10,651 nucleotides of DNA. Origin: Nematocida ironsii (lineage: Eukaryota; Microsporidia). Location of the stretch: assembly GCA_001642415.1 (NCBI GenBank), contig LTDK01000122.1:1-10651 (forward strand). Reading direction: 5' to 3'. This document shows, piece by piece, positions 1 through 6,628 of the stretch. Position numbers and translations under genes: made by a program. Positions within the stretch are counted from its first letter, which is position 1. Each line of letters opens with the position of its first letter. The notes beneath the pieces were generated by a model. That model was not told the origin of the DNA. It did no database searches and worked only from the letters and a program-made list of their open reading frames with translations.

Positions 1-108
1 TTTAAATTAGCAGAGTATTAAATTGCTTTTTTTAAAATTGTATAAAATACATACACGAGTTGTATTTTCTATACTAACAGTCTACTCTATATATATATCA
101 TATTATAG

Positions 109-126
109 CCCGAAATACCCCGAAAA
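109..126 (+). promoter_or_regulatory. Tandem CCCGAAA motif pair upstream of gene A
   Basis: CCCGAAAT (109-116) is followed exactly 10 bp later by CCCGAAAA (119-126), so the two copies sit on the same face of the helix, 125-142 bp before the ATG of gene A. The same word recurs at eight other places in the window. A protein-binding site is an inference from the over-representation and the one-turn spacing. No named factor is recognised. Confidence 0.4.
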
Positions 127-230
127 TTAAGCCCATCCGTTCTTGTGCAAGTAAAGTAGTCATTAAGGCCTAGATCAAAGCAATACATAGCTATTTCATC
201 ATTTGATTCCTTTCTTGCATTGTTTAAACC

Positions 231-246
231 CATATTTTATAATATG
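231..246. repeat. Short inverted repeat abutting the gene A start codon
   Basis: CATATT (231-236) and AATATG (241-246) are perfect reverse complements around a 4-bp loop. A second overlapping pair, CCCATA (229-234) and TATGGG (250-255), places the initiation codon at 251 in the distal arm. The CCC just upstream of the start also resembles the CCC-type signal reported before many microsporidian start codons. A chance origin is possible in DNA this AT-rich. Confidence 0.35.
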
Positions 247-250
247 AGTT

Positions 251-1402
251 ATGGGATTAGGTTTTGAAATAGAAACTAAGAAATGCTTAGAGACTCTATT
301 TATTTCAGGCGTGCTGTTTTTAACTGGCATGCTTATATGGAGGGTGGCATTCAGTACGCCTGAAGAAGCTGCGGACAGTTTATGTGTTAGAATGCCAGAG
401 CAGAATCAGTTACATTCTGAAGAATCTGAAAGGCACATGCAAATAATTAATGCATCTGATTTATGCCATATTGTTATTTCTTCTTGTGATATGCCAAGTC
501 TACTCTGCTTCACTCTATCCTATGGTCTAAATTATACAGGCTTTTTTATAGGGATAGGAAATAAAAAGAAATATAGTATTAATACAAAGAATGCTATACG
601 CCAACAAATATTGCAAATAGAAAAAAAAGTATGCCATTTCATTAAGAAAGATTCAGTAATAGCAACAAAACTAGGGAGAGTGTGCACATCAAACGAGCTT
701 AATAACAAGCTAGAGAATTTCGGGTTATGCACTATTTCTGAGAAGCCGGATTCTTGCTTGAAAAAGAATGAAGGAGGCGTGTATATTATAAACGAGTGGG
801 CAGGCAAGACGCGCACTGACATGATGTGCAAAATACTTGTTTGGGCAGAGATGCAGAAGAAATTGCGTGTAGAAAAGACAAAAGTGCCAGAGTGGATGAT
901 AGAGTGTATAATAGCACAGATGAAGTGGCCAACTCCAGATGAAGCAGATGAATTAAGTATATGTTTTATTGGTAGAATAATGCAGAAAATAAATTCAGTG
1001 GATACTTGGCCAATAAGTGGAGTGATTAGGCAAAGCATTACTGTCTTTCAAGATGTATCAGATGATGTACAGCCCAGAGCAGTTTTATTTTCTTTGTGCA
1101 AGCGAGCCTTTATTATTTCACCATCAGCAGAAGTACAAGGTAGATTTAATCCCTCTAATAGAGTAGTAAATATTAATAATGTATTTATATACGATGAAAA
1201 GTGTGGATTAGGAATAAAGGTTCTGAGCAGTGAAGAACAGATAGAAGGTATAGTGTTACCAGAGGATGAAATAATCCAAAATAGTACAGAAGAAACAGTT
1301 AGAGGAGAGTTAGTACAGCATTTTATTATCCCGTCAAGCGAGTCCCATCGATCGTTTTCTGGGTATACAAAGCAAGAGTTTACTGCGTATTTAATATTAT
1401 AA
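251..1402 (+). CDS. Gene A: hypothetical membrane-anchored or secreted Cys-containing protein, 383 aa
   Basis: I do not recognise this family. The protein has a hydrophobic segment at about residues 13-33 (LFISGVLFLTGMLIW), following a short acidic and basic N-terminus. This would act as a signal anchor or an uncleaved signal peptide and put the remainder outside the cytosol. The rest is a mixed alpha/beta-looking soluble region with about 14 cysteines (for example C72, C79, C86, C145, C160, C169, C193, C219, C238), which suits an oxidising or extracellular location. No catalytic motif is visible. Two short stretches resemble one another: TPEEAADSLCV near residue 36 and TPDEADELSIC near residue 228. 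The ATG at 251 is preceded by CCC at 229-231 and is the first usable start. The frame is intact to a TAA stop and intron-free. By context it belongs to the same array of putative secreted proteins as genes B-E. The coding assignment is firm; the function is unknown. Confidence 0.85.
   Translation: MGLGFEIETKKCLETLFISGVLFLTGMLIWRVAFSTPEEAADSLCVRMPEQNQLHSEESERHMQIINASDLCHIVISSCDMPSLLCFTLSYGLNYTGFFIGIGNKKKYSINTKNAIRQQILQIEKKVCHFIKKDSVIATKLGRVCTSNELNNKLENFGLCTISEKPDSCLKKNEGGVYIINEWAGKTRTDMMCKILVWAEMQKKLRVEKTKVPEWMIECIIAQMKWPTPDEADELSICFIGRIMQKINSVDTWPISGVIRQSITVFQDVSDDVQPRAVLFSLCKRAFIISPSAEVQGRFNPSNRVVNINNVFIYDEKCGLGIKVLSSEEQIEGIVLPEDEIIQNSTEETVRGELVQHFIIPSSESHRSFSGYTKQEFTAYLIL
717..726 (-). other. 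CCCGAAA motif inside gene A
   Basis: The 10-mer AACCCGAAAT lies on the minus strand and reads ATTTCGGGTT on the plus strand. In the reading frame it encodes Phe-Gly-Leu (residues 157-159) through TTC GGG TTA. The identical 10-mer occurs in gene B in the same codon phase. Whether it acts at the DNA or the protein level is not known. Confidence 0.4.
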
Positions 1403-1752
1403 ATTTGTTACCAATAATTTGAAGTATTATATTCCATAGAATACTCAGACCAATAACTCGAAATAATCCAAATCTAAAATATTTAATACTATAAGCTGAG
1501 TTATGGCTATTATTAGTTATTCTAAGAATATATTTATAACTTGAAAATCATTGCTGTGTTGTTTGACAGGAGATACTAGAACATAGCTAGATATTAGTCT
1601 GGATGAACTTTCTTTTTTTATTATTAAGATTTAGAATATTTAGAAACAATCTAAATCAGATCTACATTATTCTAAAGTATATATTTATAAATTTTTACTT
1701 TTCCAAAAGTATGTTGTGGATTTTCGATAAAAGGCCCAAGCTATATCCTAAA
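1403..1752. other. Intergenic region between genes A and B
   Basis: About 350 bp of AT-rich DNA if gene B starts at 1753. It contains two copies of a 13-bp word, CCAATAATTTGAA (1411-1423) and CCAATAACTCGAA (1450-1462), which match at 11 of 13 positions, and one copy of ACATAGCTAG (1581-1590). The stretch 1603-1752 is open in the frame of gene B. Its very low G+C and its position ahead of a good signal peptide suggest leader rather than coding sequence. No RNA gene was seen. Confidence 0.5.
1581..1590 (+). promoter_or_regulatory. ACATAGCTA word, gene B upstream copy
   Basis: ACATAGCTAG here is one of three copies of a 9-bp word found in this window, each in the gap before genes A (185-193), B and C (3104-3113) in the same orientation. 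The shared core TAGCTA is palindromic. A promoter role is an inference from that placement only. Confidence 0.3.
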
Positions 1753-2589
1753 ATGATGAAGTTTATATACGGCGTTGTTTTTATTTTGTTTTCAACAGTC
1801 GCTTTCTCTATGTATTACAACCCAAGGAACATAGGAGATGACAGCACAGAAGATATGAACTTTAGTGATATGCTGGATGTAGAGGAAACAGAATTAAATG
1901 CACCACAAGGATGCACTGAGGCAGATACAGAGAGAACTTTGCTGGCGGACGGATCGACGTCTTTACATGAACCTGCATTTTTAATAGAGAACCCACAGAG
2001 CCCAGTAGATAAAAATAAAATAGATAAAAATAAAATTGCAGATGACTCAAATAGACAAGCTGCAGGTATTAAGCACACAGAAGACAGTACATATGAATTA
2101 AAAAGGTCCAAATCAACATGTAATTTGCAGGAGAAAGCAGATGCGGCGCCACACAAAGAATCAGAAGAATCCAGCCAAGAAACCGCACTAACAGAGAATA
2201 CTGAAGAAATAAAAGAAAATATAAAAACACCACTAAGTAATTCAGAGCGGGTGCCAGACCAGGCATGCCCAGGTGCTCTAAATGAAGAGAGGGATAAGGC
2301 TGCTGCATGTCATAGCAAAGAAAAAAGTGCCCAGAACAGAAGTGCAGAGGAAGGTATAGGTACCGATCCAAGTACTGTGCCTGCAGCCAGACCGCATTTT
2401 TATATAGGAACTGAAGAGACAGATTTCGGGTTATATGCACAAGAGAACCAAACAAACCCCTCTTCAGAGCAAGGTGCAGAGGAAAGGCCAGATAGTCAGC
2501 CTGCGTCTATTGTGCCCTCATACTTAAAGAGCACAGACGAAATGGCCATTATAAAATGCCTTCCCTATCTAAAGAAATCCCAGGGATAA
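1753..2589 (+). CDS. Gene B: secreted acidic low-complexity protein, about 278 aa
   Basis: No known family is recognised. Starting at the ATG ATG of 1753-1758 gives a textbook signal peptide: M-M-K, a hydrophobic core (FIYGVVFILFSTV), then AFS before a likely cleavage after residue 19. GCCC lies about 15 bp upstream (CCC at 1735-1737), as in microsporidian start signals. The frame is open to an earlier ATG at 1603 (328 aa), but that added 50-residue stretch is encoded by DNA as AT-rich as the flanking spacer, so I prefer 1753. The mature protein is rich in Glu, Ser, Lys, Asn and Thr, poor in hydrophobic residues, and almost certainly disordered. It contains a tandem DKNKI DKNKI pair at residues 86-95. 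A short hydrophobic C-terminal segment (MAIIKCLPYL) is the only possible folded or binding motif. A secreted, host-exposed or spore-wall-associated role is possible but is only inferred from secretion and rapid-evolution-type composition. Confidence 0.78.
   Translation: MMKFIYGVVFILFSTVAFSMYYNPRNIGDDSTEDMNFSDMLDVEETELNAPQGCTEADTERTLLADGSTSLHEPAFLIENPQSPVDKNKIDKNKIADDSNRQAAGIKHTEDSTYELKRSKSTCNLQEKADAAPHKESEESSQETALTENTEEIKENIKTPLSNSERVPDQACPGALNEERDKAAACHSKEKSAQNRSAEEGIGTDPSTVPAARPHFYIGTEETDFGLYAQENQTNPSSEQGAEERPDSQPASIVPSYLKSTDEMAIIKCLPYLKKSQG
2008..2037 (+). repeat. 15-bp tandem duplication in gene B
   Basis: Two adjacent 15-bp units (2008-2022 and 2023-2037), each beginning GATAAAAATAAAAT, differ only at the last base. 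They encode DKNKI twice and keep the frame. This looks like a recent slippage duplication in a disordered region. Confidence 0.85.
2423..2432 (-). other. CCCGAAA motif inside gene B
   Basis: This is the same 10-mer as at 717-726 (ATTTCGGGTT on the plus strand), again read as TTC GGG TTA for Phe-Gly-Leu. Genes A and B show no other obvious similarity, so shared ancestry of the proteins does not readily explain the match. Confidence 0.4.
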
Positions 2590-3227
2590 TTACTAGTATT
2601 TATTTGATGAAAAAAGACAGAATGGGCAGTCTACTAAAACTAAAAAATTAAAACTTCCATTAAATAAACTATGTACTCGCTTATACAAATTTTGAGTATT
2701 TTGTATTGGATATACATGCTAATCAATAAACACGGTTGGGTTTAGGGTTATTTATACTGATCTCTCTAATGATCGATCTACACGGTCTGTATTTAAATAG
2801 AAACGCATTGGTGCTGTATTTCTTTCTTTGATTTTATGAATGGCTGTGTATTCCAGGCTGTATATTAAGCTGTTTCTTATAAACTCAAAATTCGAGTTAT
2901 ATATTGACTGTACCATTCAAAACCAAAAGAATATGGAATATGAAATTTGATACGGACTCTATACGCATCACCAAGGCATGCTCTATTAAGAACTCTATAT
3001 ATATTGATATTCTTTGGTGTTTGAGCATTGAAAGTTATGCTTTATTAGCTTGTATATGGTAAAGTTGCTCTCAATGAATACAAGCAGTATAAAACATTAT
3101 TATACATAGCTAGTTCGAATAAAATAATTTTATGTAAAATACAGAATGGCAATAAGCATTCTTTTGTAGATTACAGTATTACTATGCAAAATATAAAAGA
3201 AAATTAATTTTACTATAATTCTTAGAT
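2590..3227. other. Intergenic region between genes B and C
   Basis: 638 bp without a supportable gene. Visible elements are a telomere-like GGGTTTAGGGTTA stretch (2738-2750), a small inverted repeat AACTC/GAGTT (2882-2898 approximately), a 14-bp imperfect tandem GGCTGTGTATTCCA followed by GGCTGTATATTAAG (2842-2869), the third ACATAGCTAG word (3104-3113), and a perfect AT palindrome AAAATTAATTTT (3200-3211) shortly before gene C. No tRNA cloverleaf could be built around the T-loop-like AGTTCGAAT at 3112-3120. Confidence 0.5.
3104..3113 (+). promoter_or_regulatory. ACATAGCTA word, gene C upstream copy
   Basis: This copy of ACATAGCTAG is identical over ten bases to the one before gene B and shares nine with the one before gene A. 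It lies 114 bp before the ATG of gene C. A regulatory role is an inference. Confidence 0.3.
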
Positions 3228-6140
3228 ATGGAAGAAAGATACACAACGTTCAGAGAGAACAAGCATATGGTAAGAAGTATATTGAAGCATAAAAGCATTA
3301 TGATACTATTAATGGCAATCTGCAGTATACGTGCAGTGATAGAACTAGATGCAGCGTATTCAATGCAAACGCATTTAGAAAATGGCATGGCAATGCATCC
3401 AGAAGGAGGGCTCTCACCACTGTGTCAGTATGCAATGCGCAAGAATATGTTTATACAGAATTTACGTAGGTATTTATTTACAATAGATAGCTATAATATT
3501 AAAGATGAAAAGTTTGGGTCTACTATATATGATGATATTGACAATAACTACTTGCAAGTATTCACACAGCAATTAATTAATATGTTCCCATCAGAAGATA
3601 GGTATTTATCTATTGAGTCAGAGAAGAGTGATTCATTCACTCGGTTTTTGAGAGAGCATAAAGACAAGTCAGATGGTTTATATGTTCTTGCTTCTTTATT
3701 TCTTCTTTCTGAAGGGATAAATATTCCTATTGAAATAGTAAAGGATAAAGAGAATAAAAATAAAATACTTGTTCTAAAGAAGAAAAAAGTAGAAGAATTA
3801 GAAAAGAAAGAGGATAGTAATAGTGAGTCAGAAGAAAAAAGAGTAAAGATGAAAGAAGGATTCCATGTCAACTTAAGCATGAATATGATGGGCAGAGAAG
3901 AAGAGGATAATACCGCCGAGCCAGTATACCAGAAGAAAACAGAAGAGATAGTGAACTTCTTCAAGAGCCTTGTTAATACAGACCCATCTTACCGTCTAGA
4001 TGTGCCAGAAGAGTTTTTAATGCCTACTACACATGAAGAGTTCCTAACAGGGAATTTTCTGTGTAATCCGAAATTTCTCATACAGTCATACATATTTGAG
4101 TACATAAACAGCGTGGAGATGTATAAAAAGTTTGTAAGAGCTGTGTATGAATTAATTACTGAGAAAATATCTGATGAAAAAAAGAGTGAAAATCCAAGTA
4201 TGGAGACAAAAAATAAAGCACAGGAAGTATTTAATACCCTATTCATTAGTGGGGCATCATGTGAATTACCTAGCAAAATGAAAATATTTAATGAATTATA
4301 TAAATTTGAGTCTAAATGGAATACTACCCAGGAAAATATGCCTTTAATAGAGAATTTCTATTTTAATAATTTAAATAGAGATGGTTCAGAAAAAAGTAAG
4401 GACCAGATAGATTCTATTAGTAGAATAAAATACAAGAACCATACAGTGAATATGCTTCTCGGGATGATATGCTGTTTTTCTTTTGACCCAATTACAAAAG
4501 AATATACTACAAAAAGCCTGCTTAACCCAAGCACAGAGCTAAAGGATTTTTTAAGAAAGTACAGGTACCCAACAGATCTTATAGACGGCAGTGCGTATCT
4601 AGACTGGTGCAAGGTTATAGGCAATTTACACACTACAAAAAAGGCAGATGGAACCCTCACAAAATTCAATCCAAATGCTAAGCTTGGTATAATAAACCTA
4701 CTATATGGCATAGAAGCATTGGTTGGGACACCCAGCAACTTTAAAAGTAGAATTTTCCATCTAGAGAACGCAGTAGAGTCTTTAATAGGAAAAGACCCAA
4801 GTCGCATTGAGACAGAATCACTATGCGTTAATTTAAAAACATGCATAGAAGAGATATTTCAATCTTTTAAAACTAAAAACCATATAAGCGTATTCTGTAA
4901 TAAGTATCAGATCCTCCCAATATATCAAAATACATATGACCTAGTTCCATTTGTGGCAAATAGGCTTAGCATTACATATTTCTTGAACATTTCAAATACA
5001 TCTAATAATTATATCGAGTTTAATCTAAGCATAGACAACTATGACGAGTTTAAGATAGATTACAACAAAACTGACAGGGAGTATGCAGGTGCTGCTCCTG
5101 TTGAGCAAGATCTATGGGGGATGAAAAAAATGGCTAGCTCTTCTACTCGCTACATTGATTGGGTAGTAAGCCAATATTTATACATTAAACAAAACAAACT
5201 TGCATACTCAAAGGGCAAGAATTCTAAGTATGAGGATGTAATAAGTAGAGTATTAAATGACAAGCCGCGCTCTCCGAATAGTCTACTGCTATATGGAAGT
5301 TTGGATAGTAAGGCATTTAAGTCGAAAATTGTAGAGCTGTTTTTAATACAGGCCAATGAAAGAAATGGCGTAGTTTTTGATAATAACATGATAAAATTCA
5401 CTAGAAATCTTGCTAATGAGGCATCTTCTATTGTTGATTCTGAAAATTCTCCTTCTATATGGCTATACATATACAATGAGAACTATGAAAAGTACTATCC
5501 AAGAAATGCGGGTTATATAGAGGAAGAGTGTGATTATGCCAAGTATCTTTCTATTGTAAAAAAGCAGTTAGACTCAATGAGTTCATCTGGCAACTCCTTG
5601 ATTACTAGCCATCTTGTAGCACTATACAAGTCGCTGCATGCGTGCAACAACAAATACTTGTTTTTCGGGTCATTCTATATATTCGCAATTATAATTAATG
5701 AATTGTCTATAAGTGGAAAAGAGACTGAAACAATACAAAATACAAAAGGTATTATAAACGAAATGCAAATATGCAATCCACGCAAGTTCAACATAAGCAC
5801 AATTTGTTTATCCTGGTTCATTCGCATAAGTTGTTGGTATGAAGACATTCCTCTGGCATTTACCAAAGTTATATATGGTTATATACAGCCAGAAGATTCG
5901 ATGGAAAATATTAAATTGTTTTTTATCTCTGATTTCATTGATTCGGCTTTGAATAAAACCGTGCATTTTATGACAAAAAACAAAGATAAGCTGTTAATTG
6001 CGGATGATAAGGATGCACGTAGCACAGAGTCCATAGAAAGGAAATATAAGATGGTTTTGGAGTTTGTAGAGGGGTTATTAAGTTGTTCTGCTCGCAATAA
6101 CTTGTCTTCTGTTCATTTGGATGAGAGAATAGAAAAATAA
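3228..6140 (+). CDS. Gene C: secreted large-family protein, NemLGF1-like, 970 aa
   Basis: This is a long paralogue of gene E and, from its N-terminal layout, likely a member of the Nematocida NemLGF1 family of signal-peptide-bearing proteins. The hydrophobic signal segment is at residues 23-38 (SIMILLMAICSIRAVI). Conserved blocks shared with gene E are HPEGGLSPL (57-65), QQLINMFPSEDRYLSI (114-129), YVLASLFLLSEGI (152-164), EIVNFFKSL (240-248), EEFLTGNF (270-277), FLIQSYIFEYI (283-293) and KFVRAVYEL (301-309). Between these lies a Lys/Glu-rich insertion (about 172-210), poorly matched in gene E and probably a flexible or coiled segment. The C-terminal two thirds has no recognised domain. A hydrophobic stretch near 809-826 (YLFFGSFYIFAIIINEL) is more likely a buried helix than a membrane span. 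The biochemical role is unknown; the published view of the family is host-exposed and fast-evolving. The start could be 3228 or M14 (3267), which aligns with the preferred start of gene E. I keep 3228 because the first 13 codons have coding-like base composition, unlike the spacer. Confidence 0.85.
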   Translation: MEERYTTFRENKHMVRSILKHKSIMILLMAICSIRAVIELDAAYSMQTHLENGMAMHPEGGLSPLCQYAMRKNMFIQNLRRYLFTIDSYNIKDEKFGSTIYDDIDNNYLQVFTQQLINMFPSEDRYLSIESEKSDSFTRFLREHKDKSDGLYVLASLFLLSEGINIPIEIVKDKENKNKILVLKKKKVEELEKKEDSNSESEEKRVKMKEGFHVNLSMNMMGREEEDNTAEPVYQKKTEEIVNFFKSLVNTDPSYRLDVPEEFLMPTTHEEFLTGNFLCNPKFLIQSYIFEYINSVEMYKKFVRAVYELITEKISDEKKSENPSMETKNKAQEVFNTLFISGASCELPSKMKIFNELYKFESKWNTTQENMPLIENFYFNNLNRDGSEKSKDQIDSISRIKYKNHTVNMLLGMICCFSFDPITKEYTTKSLLNPSTELKDFLRKYRYPTDLIDGSAYLDWCKVIGNLHTTKKADGTLTKFNPNAKLGIINLLYGIEALVGTPSNFKSRIFHLENAVESLIGKDPSRIETESLCVNLKTCIEEIFQSFKTKNHISVFCNKYQILPIYQNTYDLVPFVANRLSITYFLNISNTSNNYIEFNLSIDNYDEFKIDYNKTDREYAGAAPVEQDLWGMKKMASSSTRYIDWVVSQYLYIKQNKLAYSKGKNSKYEDVISRVLNDKPRSPNSLLLYGSLDSKAFKSKIVELFLIQANERNGVVFDNNMIKFTRNLANEASSIVDSENSPSIWLYIYNENYEKYYPRNAGYIEEECDYAKYLSIVKKQLDSMSSSGNSLITSHLVALYKSLHACNNKYLFFGSFYIFAIIINELSISGKETETIQNTKGIINEMQICNPRKFNISTICLSWFIRISCWYEDIPLAFTKVIYGYIQPEDSMENIKLFFISDFIDSALNKTVHFMTKNKDKLLIADDKDARSTESIERKYKMVLEFVEGLLSCSARNNLSSVHLDERIEK
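5662..5671 (-). other. CCCGAAA motif inside gene C
   Basis: TTTTCGGGTC on the plus strand contains TTTCGGG (5663-5669). It is read as TTT TTC GGG TCA, Phe-Phe-Gly-Ser, in the same codon phase as the copies in genes A, B and D. Confidence 0.35.
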
Positions 6141-6628
6141 ACAGATCTATATATCTATATATTAAGAGGGCAATTCATGCAAGGATTTATAAATATAAAA
6201 TTATTATTTTTATTCTTTATACACACTCATGGTAGACATATAATGAACATTCTAGCTTAATGACTTAAGGCAGTCTATGCACATTTATCAATGCATGTGA
6301 TCTGTGTCTAAACAGGCTTAATAAACACTAAGTACTTTAAATACAACCCGAAATTGTTTGAGTTGGGTATTTATTGATGATGGGATCCAATCTGATAAAT
6401 TCAATAATTAATCTATATAACCCGAAATGAAAGACATGTAATCTCTTAGACACAAGATTATGATATAATCTATTGCTTTTGATATGCTTCAATAATATCA
6501 ATTCAGGCTGATTATGCTGCTTCGTATAGTTTAGTGGTTTACATGTGTTTATACAAAGCAATCATAATGTTTTAAGGACTAGTAGTTTTATTAGAGCTAT
6601 AAAAATATCTAAGGTATTTAAATTTTTA
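6141..6628. other. Intergenic region between genes C and D
   Basis: 488 bp with no convincing gene. The frame of gene D is open upstream from 6545, but that stretch begins with GTG, not ATG, and is AT-rich. The first in-frame ATG is 6629. The main feature is two identical AACCCGAAAT words (6345-6354 and 6419-6428) 74 bp apart. A minus-strand ORF at 6337-6561 has no support. Confidence 0.5.
6345..6428 (+). promoter_or_regulatory. Two AACCCGAAAT motifs upstream of gene D
   Basis: Identical 10-mers lie at 6345-6354 and 6419-6428 in the same orientation, 74 bp apart and about 200-285 bp before the ATG of gene D. Along with the pair before gene A, they show the word recurring in upstream spacers. 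Function is inferred only from enrichment. Confidence 0.4.

Larger units (their letters stand above)
1..250. other. Intergenic region upstream of gene A
   Basis: AT-rich DNA with no supportable gene. It holds a tandem pair of the CCCGAAA word (109-126), one copy of the word ACATAGCTA (185-193), and an inverted repeat at 231-246 that lies against the start codon of gene A. No tRNA-like or rRNA-like structure was seen. The true extent is unknown because the window begins inside this region. Confidence 0.6.

Noticed and set aside
532..1038. Long minus-strand open frame opposite gene A, and similar minus-strand frames opposite genes B-E
   Set aside because: They overlap well-supported genes and encode Ser/Phe/Leu-rich reverse-complement composition without export signals or recognisable motifs. 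They are typical shadows in AT-rich coding DNA.
3095..3170. T-loop-like AGTTCGAAT suggesting a tRNA gene
   Set aside because: No pairing T stem, acceptor stem or anticodon arm could be formed around it.
6337..6561. Minus-strand 74-codon frame in the spacer before gene D
   Set aside because: It has low-complexity AT composition, no signal peptide and no motif. It merely covers the two CCCGAAA words.
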